A stretch of 64,000 nt of DNA, from the NCBI GenBank assembly GCA_041751955.1, contig JBGSIB010000073.1, positions 78,769 through 142,768 of the forward strand. Direction: 5' to 3'. The notes under the pieces were generated by a model. The model had not been told where the DNA came from, made no database searches, and saw only the letters and a program-made list of their open reading frames with translations. Positions 27,104-36,269 of the stretch are shown piece after piece. Positions within the stretch are counted from its first letter, which is position 1, and every line of letters begins with the position of its first letter. The DNA is from UBA2040 sp041751955. GTDB lineage: Bacteria > Bacteroidota > Bacteroidia > Flavobacteriales_D > Crocinitomicaceae. Both the position numbers and the translations under genes were made by a program.

Positions 27104-27124
27104 TACAAGTATCTCCGTACAATT

Positions 27125-28816
27125 CTAAAAATCATGACTTTTGATCACTTTAAAAGTTCTCATGATACCATCGGAATCAACTTTCAAAAAGTATATCCCT
27201 GAGAATAATCCGGATGTCGAAATTGTCGTGTTATGACTTTCAGTTATAAAGAAGACCATTTCCCTTCCTAATTCATCCAACAATTGAATTTGAGAAGCTA
27301 ATGGAGCAGTAATGTTTAAAACATCTTCCATAGGGTTCGGGAAAATCGCAACATTTTCAAAGTCAATATCATTTAATGAGTTGGTAGATAAAGTAAAAGT
27401 CTGAGTGGATGAATTGCTACATGAGTTAAAATCTATTACTGTCAAGGTAACGGAATATGTTCCTGGATTCAGGAAATCAAAACTTGGATTAAAACCTATG
27501 CCCGTGTTAATGGTGTTAAATTGCCAACTGTAACTCACATTAGGAGCATTGTAATTAGCTGTGAAATCAACGTTTAAGTTAGTTGCGACAAAAGTGAACG
27601 TTGCATCCGGTAAATCTGCCGTAACTATTGGAAATATCGATTTTACAGACACGGCCTGAATGGAGTTGTAGGCATAGACCAAAATATTTCCCATTCCAAT
27701 ACTATTCCAAACAACTTGAATGGAATCGCTCCAATCATTGACTATTGTTCCATTGACAACATCCGAACAAAAAAACTCGTTTCCTGCCCCCTGAAAATGA
27801 TATACAAATGTATCGCCCAAACAAACAAAACCGTTACCTAATATCACCGGCGGACTTGGAACTAAAAGTGGATAAAAATGATTCTGAATGGCATCGACTA
27901 TTGTATCCCAGTAATTATTGGGAGGTGTGTTGAAGGTTCCATTATCTGCACCATGAAATTCGTGATCTAGACCAGCAAAGGGCATAAAAGAATGGGCAAT
28001 TCCCAAGGAGGTAAGTTGATTGGAAATAGGTCTTGAACCATTTGTTATCGGCGTGGTAAAAACTCCAAATGGATGACCAGTCCCAATAGGCACTGTTCCA
28101 TCAGCTTCGCCATGGATTAATAGGGCTGGAACCGTTTCGTTGGCTTGGATATAATTTGAATCACCCAAAGCTCCCCAAAGACTGAAAATTCCTGTAATGT
28201 CCATATTGTGTTGATAGGTATTTCCAGAACAATCCAAACATCCCAGTCCTGGATAACCAATTCCACCAGCTATATCACTTGGCGCTTCAGCATCATTCAA
28301 ATAAGCAGTATGCAAAGCGGCAAATGCCCCAGCACTGCTTCCTCCTAGAAAAGTATAATTTGTATCGATTCCATATATCGGTGCAAATTCTTTCAGGAAA
28401 CGAATCGCAGCTCGCATGTCTTGTGTGCCTCTATAAACAGCTCTAACGGCCGAACTCGCAGATAAAGGATTAAATCCCAATCGATAGCTCATGGAAGCGG
28501 TTACCCAACCTTTACGTGCAAAACTGTCACAAAGCGCCACCATATCATTCGCTTCTTTGTCACCTAACAAAAAACCTCCCGGGTGTGCAAGCAATAACAA
28601 AGGCCGCTTCGTCAACGTGTCTCCCGTTGGAACATAAATATCCATGAACAAATCGGTATTGTTGTAGGGAATATTCCAAACTTGTCCTTGACCATATTGA
28701 ACATCCGCAAATTTCGTTACAGAAGAAAAAATTGCCTTCGTATATCGACTCGTATCACACTGAGAGTAAGCGTTCAATAGGAATAGAAAAAATAAAAACG
28801 TAAAAAGTAAGCGCAT
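27125..28816 (-). CDS. Secreted alpha/beta-hydrolase (esterase) with PKD domain and T9SS type A sorting domain
   Basis: 563 residues. A signal peptide ends in N-A-Y-S-Q at about 19. The esterase domain (about 40-310) shows the oxyanion HPGGF loop near 78-82, the nucleophile elbow G-G-S-S-A-G near 160 and a possible catalytic His in the F-A-G-L-D-H-E-F-H segment. A linker and a PKD-like domain (about 400-475, S-Y-S-W-Q-F) follow. The last 80 residues are a type A T9SS sorting domain (I-F-P-N-P-M-E-D, G-I-Y-F-L-K-V). It would be exported to the cell surface and hydrolyse carboxyl esters. Confidence 0.9.
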   Translation of the reverse strand: MRLLFTFLFFLFLLNAYSQCDTSRYTKAIFSSVTKFADVQYGQGQVWNIPYNNTDLFMDIYVPTGDTLTKRPLLLLAHPGGFLLGDKEANDMVALCDSFARKGWVTASMSYRLGFNPLSASSAVRAVYRGTQDMRAAIRFLKEFAPIYGIDTNYTFLGGSSAGAFAALHTAYLNDAEAPSDIAGGIGYPGLGCLDCSGNTYQHNMDITGIFSLWGALGDSNYIQANETVPALLIHGEADGTVPIGTGHPFGVFTTPITNGSRPISNQLTSLGIAHSFMPFAGLDHEFHGADNGTFNTPPNNYWDTIVDAIQNHFYPLLVPSPPVILGNGFVCLGDTFVYHFQGAGNEFFCSDVVNGTIVNDWSDSIQVVWNSIGMGNILVYAYNSIQAVSVKSIFPIVTADLPDATFTFVATNLNVDFTANYNAPNVSYSWQFNTINTGIGFNPSFDFLNPGTYSVTLTVIDFNSCSNSSTQTFTLSTNSLNDIDFENVAIFPNPMEDVLNITAPLASQIQLLDELGREMVFFITESHNTTISTSGLFSGIYFLKVDSDGIMRTFKVIKSHDF

Positions 28817-28875
28817 CTATTAAAAATTTGACCACAAGTTAATGAAATGTAGGCAATTAAACTTCTTGAAATAAT

Positions 28876-28883
28876 TACTTTTG
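28876..28883 (+). promoter_or_regulatory. -7 promoter box (TACTTTTG) of the exonuclease/GIY-YIG gene
   Basis: A TAnnTTTG match that ends 6 bases before a TTG start codon at 28890. Confidence 0.55.
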
Positions 28884-28889
28884 TAGAAC

Positions 28890-30299
28890 TTGGAATTAAA
28901 CACAGATATAACAACTTTACCAACCAAGTCGCATTATGTCATCGTAGATATAGAAACGACTGGTGGTTCTCCGCGCACTTCAAAAATTACTGAAATTGCC
29001 ATTTACAAACACGATGGAGAAAAAATCATTGATTCTTACGAAACTTTGTTGAATCCAGAAATGGAAATCCCTCGATTTATCATCAATTTGACTGGAATTT
29101 CAGACAAAATGGTTGAAGGTGCACCCAAGTTTTATGAAGTAGCGAAAAAAATAGTCGAGTTTACTGAAGATTGTATTTTTGTCGCGCATAACGTTGGCTT
29201 TGATTATGGAATTCTTCGACAAGAATTTAAAAATCTTGGTTTCGATTACCGACGTCCTCACATGTGTACAGTGCGGGCAAGTCGCTATGTAATTCCTGGA
29301 CACGATTCCTATTCCCTCGGTAAATTGACTTGTACACTAGGCATAGAAATAGAAAACCGTCACCGAGCAGGTGGTGATGCATTGGCCACAGCGCATTTGT
29401 TCACTATACTCAATGAAAAAGATTCCAATTCCTTAAAGAATTTTATTCAGCAAGATATCAACCCATCTATTCTTCACCCGAATTTAGATGTGAATGTCAT
29501 TGATGAACTACCTTCGAAAACAGGTGTTTATAAATTTTATGACGATACCAATCAGTTGATATATATCGGAAAAAGCATTAGTATCAAAAAACGAGTTGAG
29601 CAGCATTTACGAAACAGTACCACCAAAAAAGGCATTGAAATGCGCGAAGCCATTTGTCGAATCGAATTTGAATTAACCGGTTCTGAATTAATTGCTTTGT
29701 TATTGGAATCGGTGTTGATTAAAAAGCACACGCCTAGATTTAATCATGCCCTGAAGAAAAGTAAATTTCCCTACGGACTCTTTTCTTATCATGATGAGGC
29801 AGGATACTTACGTCTATATTTAGGATTAGCTTCTAAAACAAAAGAATTGCCTTTGACTTCTTTTGGCACGAAACGCGAAGGAATGAATTTCTTGGAATAT
29901 TGGACAGAGGAACTTGAATTGTGTCAAAAACTTACTGACCTCTATCCTACTAAATCTTCTTGCTTCCACTACGAAATCAAAAAATGTAATGGGGCTTGCA
30001 TTGGCATAGAACCTGTTGAAGATTATAATGCAAGGGTAAATAAATTAATCGGTAAACTCAATTTTGAAGGAGAGTCTTTCTACATCATGGAAACAGGTCG
30101 TGCGAAAAACGAAAAATCCCTTGTTCTAGTGGAAAATGGTTCAATCGTTGGTTTTGGATTCGCCCCATATTTCATTCAAAAGCAAGAACCGTATCGATGG
30201 AAACGTTATGTTGATATTTATCAAGAAGATAGAGATGCGAAAACGATTTTGACTGGATATTTAAGGAAAGGCAAAAAAATAGCGAGAATAGATTTCTAA
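28890..30299 (+). CDS. DEDDh exonuclease fused to GIY-YIG endonuclease domain (DnaQ-UvrC/Cho type)
   Basis: 469 residues. The exonuclease domain (16-175) has Y-V-I-V-D-I-E-T-T-G-G (ExoI), the V-A-H-N-V-G-F-D (ExoII) and H-R-A-G-G-D-A (ExoIII). The GIY-YIG domain starts near 211 (T-G-V-Y-K-F-Y...L-I-Y-I-G-K-S) and carries the R-V-E-Q-H-L region. A Cys-containing segment (C-F-H-Y-E-I-K-K-C-N-G-A-C) follows, as in UvrC/Cho. Such fusions are thought to act in DNA repair. The start is TTG: no in-frame ATG precedes the first catalytic strand. A promoter box lies just upstream. Confidence 0.9.
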   Translation: MELNTDITTLPTKSHYVIVDIETTGGSPRTSKITEIAIYKHDGEKIIDSYETLLNPEMEIPRFIINLTGISDKMVEGAPKFYEVAKKIVEFTEDCIFVAHNVGFDYGILRQEFKNLGFDYRRPHMCTVRASRYVIPGHDSYSLGKLTCTLGIEIENRHRAGGDALATAHLFTILNEKDSNSLKNFIQQDINPSILHPNLDVNVIDELPSKTGVYKFYDDTNQLIYIGKSISIKKRVEQHLRNSTTKKGIEMREAICRIEFELTGSELIALLLESVLIKKHTPRFNHALKKSKFPYGLFSYHDEAGYLRLYLGLASKTKELPLTSFGTKREGMNFLEYWTEELELCQKLTDLYPTKSSCFHYEIKKCNGACIGIEPVEDYNARVNKLIGKLNFEGESFYIMETGRAKNEKSLVLVENGSIVGFGFAPYFIQKQEPYRWKRYVDIYQEDRDAKTILTGYLRKGKKIARIDF

Positions 30300-30429
30300 G
30301 ATATTTTATCTTTCGTTCAAAAAGCGGAAAATACCCAATATTACTACTATCCCAACAACAACGATCATTCTTGTCCTTTTCTTTGATAACGAAAAAATTT
30401 GTTCAATAGTTTGACATCTGGACAAAAAA

Positions 30430-30460
30430 AATCCCGACAAACTCAAGGTTCATCGGGATT
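30430..30460 (-). terminator. Terminator after secDF
   Basis: AATCCCGA (30430-30437) pairs with TCGGGATT (30453-30460) around a 15-base loop. On the minus strand the stem is followed directly by eight T, fitting termination of secDF. The plus-strand side is also followed by T, so it may serve both directions. Confidence 0.8.
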
Positions 30461-30479
30461 GTATTTTTTTGAAGCTATT

Positions 30480-33400
30480 TTAAGCTTTAATTTTCTTTGA
30501 TAAGTCAACCAATAATGGCGTCGCGATGCACAAACTTGAGTATGTTCCAACAATCACACCTACCATCAAGGCGAATACAAATCCCTTAATAGCCGCTCCA
30601 CCGAAGATGAATATAATCAAGAGAACAACGAATGTTGTCATGGAAGTATTAATCGTTCTTGACAATGTTGAATTCAAAGCACTGTTAATTGCTTCGGCAT
30701 CATCTTTACCTGCTTTCTTCAAACCGAGCATCTCACGAATCCTGTCAAATACAATCACGGTATCATTAATGGAATAACCAATTACGGTCAAAATCGCAGC
30801 GATGAAAGCTTGGTCTATATCCATATTGAAAGGGAGAATTCCATTGAAAATAGCAAAACAAGCCAACACCAAAATTACGTCATGCACCATCGCTAAAATA
30901 GCTCCAGTTGAGTATTGCCAAGATCCAAATCGCAACAAGATATATGCGAAGATGATGATCATGGATAACAAGATAGCAATCATCGAAGATGTTTTTAACT
31001 CACCTGAAATCGTTGGAGAAACGTTACGAGTTTCTTGAATTTTGAAAGCTCCTAACTTTGGTTTACAATTCTCAAGTCCCATCTCTAATTGTTTTCTCAC
31101 CAATTCCTGAGTGGCATCATCCTCTTTTCCTAATTTATAATTCGTTGTTATTTCAACAAAGAAATTAGTCGATTTTGTTTTTAAATCAATTGATGCAGCT
31201 TTACCGTTCACTTGGAATTGTTTTGCAAGATTTGATCTCAAATATTCAATTTGTTTATCGGCTGCTTTCTCAAATTTAACACCGAATGTACGACCTCCAG
31301 AGAACTCAACACTTGGCGTCAAACCTTTTGTTAACAAGGCAATGATACCAATTGCAATCAACACACCAGAAAAAGCATAATACAATTTTCGTTTCCCAAC
31401 AAAATTGATATTCAAGTTTTTGAAAGCACCTTTCGTCATTTTTGTATCAAACTCAATGGTTTTACCTTTGTCCAACATTCTGTTGATAATCAAACGAGAA
31501 ATAACCAAGGCAGCGAATACTGAAGTAAAAATACCAATGATCAAGGTTGTCGCAAAAGATTCAATTGGTCCTGAACCAAATATCTTTAAAACGATTGCCG
31601 TCAATAAAGTTGTCACGTTGGCATCAATAATTGATGACAAAGCTTTCTTAAATCCTGTATCAACTGCTCCTCGTAAATCCTTGCCTGCAGCTTGTTCCTC
31701 ACGTATACGCTCAAAAATCAATACGTTGGCATCAACCGCCATACCAATTGTTAAAACGATACCTGCTAAACCCGCCAAGGTCAATACCGCTCCAAAAGAA
31801 GCCAATGAACCAAAGATGAAAATGATATTGGCAAACAACGCGATATCAGCAACCAAACCTGCTTTTCCATAGTAGAAGAACATGTAAATGAATACCAATA
31901 ACAACGCGAACCCAAATGAAATCAGACCTGAACGTGTATTCTCAGCACCGATTGTCGGACCTACTCGGGTTTGTTCTTTTATCGCTAAGGGAACAGGAAG
32001 TGCCCCACCATTCAATAAACCTGTTAATGCATTTGCCTCGTCAATAGAAAAGCTTCCCGAAATCTGTGTTCTTCCACCGTTGATAGCTTCGTTCACTCTT
32101 GGAGCGCTATAAACAACATTATCCATTGTAATAGCTACCAAACGACCAACGTTATCTGCTGTCATTTGTGCCCACTTATCAGAACCTTCCGGCGTCATTT
32201 TCAAATCAACAGTTACCAGAGCATTGTCCTGATCAAAACCAGTCGATGCAGACTCTATGTCTGTTCCTCCAACCAATGGTTTCCCATTTTCTGGTTCTTT
32301 AATAACGTACAATGCGTAACCCAATTCTTTTTTACTTGTAGGCAATTTTTCAGCTTCAGCAGACCACATGAAGCGAACATCAGGACTGAATACAGACATC
32401 ACATCATTTCGCGCCAAGATGGCATTAACAGCATTTCTGTTTTCAACAGTTGCATACCCTAGCGTAAATTCGTTTCCGCCAATGATATAATCTCCTAAAC
32501 TTTTGCCCCCACCTTTTGAAGATGTATTGTTATCCGTCAACAAATCTAAAGCACTTTTATTGGAATCTTGCTTAACATTCAGTGTATCATCAGACTTAGT
32601 TGTATCTGCTGCTAAATCCTCAAGCGAAACTTCTGCGTTTTTCGACATCTCAATCGCTCGTTGCCATTGGTCACCCAATTGCGCTGGTTGATACGTTTCG
32701 TAAAATTCAAGATTAGCCGTTGATATGATTTTCTTTGCAACTGTTGCCTCATCCTGAACTCCAGGTAATTCAACATACAAACGATTGTTTGTTGGGTCTT
32801 TTTGAATATTAGGTTGGGCAACACCAAATTGGTTAATTCGACGATTCATTATCATCTCTACGCCGTCAATTGCACTTCCAACTTTGTTTTTCAAGAAAGC
32901 AATAACATCCTCGTCTGAAGAGTTCATACCTAATTCATCAATATCAGAGATAGCAAATGCTTGAACCAATTTAGAGCTTGGATTCACTCTCTTGTATTCT
33001 TTTACAAATACATCGATAAAATCTCCACCTTGTCTTTCGTAAATTCCTTTGGCGGCATCAAAAGGCTTTTTAAACGCCAAAGATCTCTCATTCAAGGCAA
33101 AGTTTTTAATCAACTCAGGAATTGAAATTTCCATCGTGATGGACATTCCACCTACCAAGTCCAATCCAAAAGCCAAACTTCGTTTCTTTACTTGAGAAAA
33201 AGTTGAACCAAAAACAGGATAAACAGGCGTTTCAGCTTTTGAACGCAAAATCTGATTAACAAAAGCAGCATGTGCTATTTCTTCACCTTCTGGTTTGTTG
33301 AAATCAATTTTAACATCATTCAATAAAGTTGAATCACCTGTAGCTGCTGCTACTTTCTTTAAATCCTCAACCATTCCCTTGGCTTGCTTCTCAGCTTTAT

Positions 33401-33497
33401 TTTCAACGCCGTTGGATACCCAAGTAAATGATAATTGATAAACACAAATTGCTGTGAGTAAAATGGTTAAAAACCAGAAAAATCCTTTGTTACGCAT
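30480..33497 (-). CDS. secDF: Fused protein translocase SecD-SecF
   Basis: 1005 residues. The SecD half has the first transmembrane helix, the periplasmic P1 domain, G-L-D-L-V-G-G-M near 113-120, and the five-helix block with G-M-A-V-D-A-N-V-L-I-F-E-R-I-R-E-E near 630-645. The SecF half begins around 690 with S-V-E-F-S-G-G-R and ends with a helix block containing G-Y-S-I-N-D-T-V-I-V-F-D-R-I-R-E. It uses the proton gradient to complete export by SecYEG. SecD contains a low-complexity Ser/Lys/Asp insert in P1 (about 290-335), unlike E. coli SecD. The fusion is typical of Bacteroidota. Confidence 0.96.
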   Translation of the reverse strand: MRNKGFFWFLTILLTAICVYQLSFTWVSNGVENKAEKQAKGMVEDLKKVAAATGDSTLLNDVKIDFNKPEGEEIAHAAFVNQILRSKAETPVYPVFGSTFSQVKKRSLAFGLDLVGGMSITMEISIPELIKNFALNERSLAFKKPFDAAKGIYERQGGDFIDVFVKEYKRVNPSSKLVQAFAISDIDELGMNSSDEDVIAFLKNKVGSAIDGVEMIMNRRINQFGVAQPNIQKDPTNNRLYVELPGVQDEATVAKKIISTANLEFYETYQPAQLGDQWQRAIEMSKNAEVSLEDLAADTTKSDDTLNVKQDSNKSALDLLTDNNTSSKGGGKSLGDYIIGGNEFTLGYATVENRNAVNAILARNDVMSVFSPDVRFMWSAEAEKLPTSKKELGYALYVIKEPENGKPLVGGTDIESASTGFDQDNALVTVDLKMTPEGSDKWAQMTADNVGRLVAITMDNVVYSAPRVNEAINGGRTQISGSFSIDEANALTGLLNGGALPVPLAIKEQTRVGPTIGAENTRSGLISFGFALLLVFIYMFFYYGKAGLVADIALFANIIFIFGSLASFGAVLTLAGLAGIVLTIGMAVDANVLIFERIREEQAAGKDLRGAVDTGFKKALSSIIDANVTTLLTAIVLKIFGSGPIESFATTLIIGIFTSVFAALVISRLIINRMLDKGKTIEFDTKMTKGAFKNLNINFVGKRKLYYAFSGVLIAIGIIALLTKGLTPSVEFSGGRTFGVKFEKAADKQIEYLRSNLAKQFQVNGKAASIDLKTKSTNFFVEITTNYKLGKEDDATQELVRKQLEMGLENCKPKLGAFKIQETRNVSPTISGELKTSSMIAILLSMIIIFAYILLRFGSWQYSTGAILAMVHDVILVLACFAIFNGILPFNMDIDQAFIAAILTVIGYSINDTVIVFDRIREMLGLKKAGKDDAEAINSALNSTLSRTINTSMTTFVVLLIIFIFGGAAIKGFVFALMVGVIVGTYSSLCIATPLLVDLSKKIKA

Positions 33498-33532
33498 GTT
33501 CGTATAATCCGTTTATTTATATTTCAAGGGGG

Positions 33533-33540
33533 CAAATATA
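33533..33540 (-). promoter_or_regulatory. -7 promoter box (TATATTTG) of secDF
   Basis: A minus-strand TAnnTTTG match 35 bases before the secDF ATG at 33497. Confidence 0.55.
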
Positions 33541-33649
33541 GAGTTTACCGCCAACAAAATCAATAAAGTACGAAAGGTTTTATGATATTTCTTTTTTCAA
33601 GCTGAATATAAGGTCTGATGGGCATTCTATCGCTCCACCGAAAAGCGGT

Positions 33650-34336
33650 CTATTCGATACCAAAATCAATCAATCTGTAGAAGATTTCTCGACCTGTTTT
33701 TGGCTGAAGTGTATCGAAGTTTTCTATAACTAAATCTTTATAATATTTCTCTACCAAGCCCACCTTTTTGGCATACACTTCATGTTGTTTTTGATAATCT
33801 ACCAAAGAAAAGAAATCAGCCTGAACAACAGTTACGGTTGAGTCAAAGCCATTTCCATTGATAAAGAATGGCGCATGTATGTTTTCGTAAAAGGCCATTT
33901 GTGGAGCATAAGAATTGTAAGAATTAATATCCCATTCTTTACTTTTTGTTGGTGCAAAAATCAATTTAACTATCCTTTGATTCTCTTCCACCAATTCCGA
34001 TTGAAGGTTGTTCGAAAACGTTGCCCAAATATCTGTTTGTTGCCAAGTTGTTCCGCCATCATAACTTTTGTAGCGTTCAAATTCACGACCGTTTCTACCT
34101 AAATTATCGACGTAAATTTCGCCAATGACTGTTTTCAAGAGAAAATTTGTGGTATCGTGAATTCCTGAATCGTCATCATGATATATTTCTTGCGCATCGT
34201 AAATGGCATAACGACCTTGTTCTAGAGGAAAATAATCTAAATGAAGATTGGGCAATGTGGATGCTTCCTTTTTCTTGCAAGCAGAAAATTGAGTTATGAG
34301 CAGGGCAACAATTAGAAAGGATGCTATCTTCTTCAT
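33650..34336 (-). CDS. Lipoprotein of unknown function
   Basis: 228 residues. The signal ends in T-Q-F-S-A-C (lipobox, Cys20) followed by a K-K-K-E linker. The mature protein is beta-rich (L-H-L-D-Y-F-P-L-E-Q-G-R-Y-A-I-Y-D) and resembles the many small lipoproteins of Bacteroidota that follow this pattern; no catalytic motif is visible. It starts 25 bases after the MORN-like gene and has its own promoter box in that gap. Confidence 0.72.
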   Translation of the reverse strand: MKKIASFLIVALLITQFSACKKKEASTLPNLHLDYFPLEQGRYAIYDAQEIYHDDDSGIHDTTNFLLKTVIGEIYVDNLGRNGREFERYKSYDGGTTWQQTDIWATFSNNLQSELVEENQRIVKLIFAPTKSKEWDINSYNSYAPQMAFYENIHAPFFINGNGFDSTVTVVQADFFSLVDYQKQHEVYAKKVGLVEKYYKDLVIENFDTLQPKTGREIFYRLIDFGIE

Positions 34337-34340
34337 TACT

Positions 34341-34348
34341 CAAATATA
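34341..34348 (-). promoter_or_regulatory. -7 promoter box (TATATTTG) of the 34336 lipoprotein gene
   Basis: A minus-strand TAnnTTTG match 4 bases before the ATG at 34336. Another short-leader arrangement. Confidence 0.5.
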
Positions 34349-34361
34349 CGTTGAAAGTAAT

Positions 34362-35120
34362 TTATTCGTTGGGATTTATACCCTTTTCTTTCATCTGTTT
34401 CAACAACAATTTCAAATCTCGACCTTCTTTCAACTTTCCATTGAAAAAATAAACTCGATTGATTTCTTTACCGCTTTCATCGTGCGCCGTGCACCAACCG
34501 TGCTTTACACCATTTTTATACCTAGAAAAAGACAACAATCTTCCATTCGGCTGAAATTCTTCCCAAGTTCCATGTCTTTTATTGTTGACAAAATTCCCTT
34601 TGACTTTAATGGGGCCAACATCAAAATACTCCAAATACTCTCCTTCCAGCAAACCATTAACATAGCGCATTTTTGCAGAAACTCGAACCGATTTATCACT
34701 AAGTTCTTCTGGAACAAAGTAGATTTCTTTTAAACCATCCAAAACATCTTGTTTATATGTTTCAGCATAACTTATTCTACCTGATGGCCCATAATTTTTC
34801 CAAACAGAATCTTTCTTTTGATTGATATAGATTCCAACACTCATTACAATGCCTGTTTCATGATAGAAAAATGCTTCCGCTCGATTTGTTCCTTCTTGAT
34901 GATTAATAATGGCTTTTATTTTCGTGCTAGGATAATAATATGTGAATTTACCAATCGGTTTATCATCTTTAAAAGTGCCTATATACTCTAAAGCTTTACT
35001 TTTTGGGTAATTTTTCTGCCAAACGCCTTGCTTGCGACCTTTACTGTCCGTTTTATTAACTTGAGCGCTCAATCCGAAGCTTATCAAGACAAAAGCAATA
35101 AATAGAATACTGTGTTTCAT
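34362..35120 (-). CDS. Exported MORN/YwqK-repeat protein
   Basis: 252 residues. The signal peptide ends in G-L-S-A-Q near 20. The body is built of about 20-25 residue repeats of the form G-x-W-x(5-8)-Y-x-x-G-x-x-x-x-x-x-x-Y-Y-P, known as MORN-like or YwqK-type repeats. These are usually scaffold or binding modules. The automatic name toxin-antitoxin YwqK antitoxin would be misleading here: there is no partner toxin. Confidence 0.8.
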   Translation of the reverse strand: MKHSILFIAFVLISFGLSAQVNKTDSKGRKQGVWQKNYPKSKALEYIGTFKDDKPIGKFTYYYPSTKIKAIINHQEGTNRAEAFFYHETGIVMSVGIYINQKKDSVWKNYGPSGRISYAETYKQDVLDGLKEIYFVPEELSDKSVRVSAKMRYVNGLLEGEYLEYFDVGPIKVKGNFVNNKRHGTWEEFQPNGRLLSFSRYKNGVKHGWCTAHDESGKEINRVYFFNGKLKEGRDLKLLLKQMKEKGINPNE

Positions 35121-35247
35121 TTTTAAGGTTCCGCTGTTATTTTATATTGTGTTCAAAGCAGTTTTCATGCCAAATAAAAATAATTTTATCGATGATATAA
35201 CTGTCACGTCCTATTCGGTTACAAGTTCTAAAGGAATTTGAGACAGA

Positions 35248-36198
35248 TTAAATTTCCTTCTCAACGAGGTAAACATTTCTGTTTGAAGCACTTCTTCCAA
35301 TTAATTCAGCAACAAATCCTGCAAGAAAAAATTGAACTCCCATTACCATTGCTGTTAATGCTATAAAAAACTCAGTTCGCTCAGCTAAAAGTCTTCCTTC
35401 GGTAAAGAAAAACAATTTCATGATAATCAGGTAAAACGCCAATCCAAAACCAATAATGAACATCAGTAATCCTAAAGCTCCGAAAAAATGCATCGGTTTT
35501 TTACCAAATTTCCCCATAAAAGCAACGGAGAGTAAATCCAGCGGTCCGTTCAAAAATCGATTGAGTCCAAATTTAGTGGTGCCATATTTTCTTGCTTGAT
35601 GCTCAACGACTTTTTCTCCAATCTTCGTAAAACCAGCATATTTTGCCAATGGTGGAATATAACGATGCATATCACCATAAATCTCTATGCTTTTTACTAC
35701 TGCTCTTTTATAAGCTTTCAAGCCACAATTAAAGTCGTGTAAATAGATCCCCGTGATTTTTCGTGCGGCCCAATTATAAAGTTTAGTTGGAATTGTTTTG
35801 GATAAAGGATCAAATCGTTTCTTTTTCCAGCCGGAAACCACATCCAAATCTTCCTCCATTATCATTCTATACAATTCTGGAATTTCATCCGGAGAATCTT
35901 GTAAATCAGCATCCATGGTAATGACAACATAACCCCTCACCGCTTCAAATCCTTTTTGAAGCGCAGCGGATTTCCCATAGTTACGCTGAAATTTGATTCC
36001 ACGAACGGAAGAATCTTTGCTCTTCAAATCCTCAACAACCTCCCATGAACCATCCTTACTGCCATCGTCAATAAAAACGACTTCATACGAAAAAGAATTC
36101 GCTTGCATAACACGTTGAATCCAAGAGTGTAATTCGGGCAGTGACTCAGCTTCGTTGAACAAAGGAACGACAACAGATATGTTAGGATGAATGTCCAA
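35248..36198 (-). CDS. GT2 glycosyltransferase with two C-terminal membrane helices (DPM1/GtrB-like)
   Basis: 316 residues. The GT-A domain starts V-V-V-P-L-F-N-E-A-E-S and carries F-I-D-D-G-S-K-D and the metal-binding D-A-D-L-Q-D-S-P motif near 97-104. The D-F-N-C-G-L-K-A-Y-K segment is typical of dolichol/polyprenyl-phosphate glycosyltransferases. Two hydrophobic helices (about 235-260 and 270-300) anchor the enzyme in the inner membrane. It probably makes polyprenyl-phosphate-linked sugar used for lipid A or glycan modification. It appears to be a single-gene unit. Confidence 0.9.
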   Translation of the reverse strand: MDIHPNISVVVPLFNEAESLPELHSWIQRVMQANSFSYEVVFIDDGSKDGSWEVVEDLKSKDSSVRGIKFQRNYGKSAALQKGFEAVRGYVVITMDADLQDSPDEIPELYRMIMEEDLDVVSGWKKKRFDPLSKTIPTKLYNWAARKITGIYLHDFNCGLKAYKRAVVKSIEIYGDMHRYIPPLAKYAGFTKIGEKVVEHQARKYGTTKFGLNRFLNGPLDLLSVAFMGKFGKKPMHFFGALGLLMFIIGFGLAFYLIIMKLFFFTEGRLLAERTEFFIALTAMVMGVQFFLAGFVAELIGRSASNRNVYLVEKEI

Positions 36199-36269
36199 AA
36201 TAAAATTTTGCGCTAATTTAAGGAACCTTAGTCGTTATTTGAATAAACTCAATCAAGAAGGACTAACAA

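Noticed and set aside
30306..30425. A 39-codon minus-strand frame (TTG start) after secDF with a hydrophobic segment and a basic end
   Set aside because: Its start lies inside the T-run of the secDF terminator, the only ATG leaves 20 residues, and no promoter box is nearby.
34362..35120. Toxin-antitoxin reading of the YwqK-like gene
   Set aside because: No toxin partner is adjacent; the protein is exported and made of MORN-like repeats.
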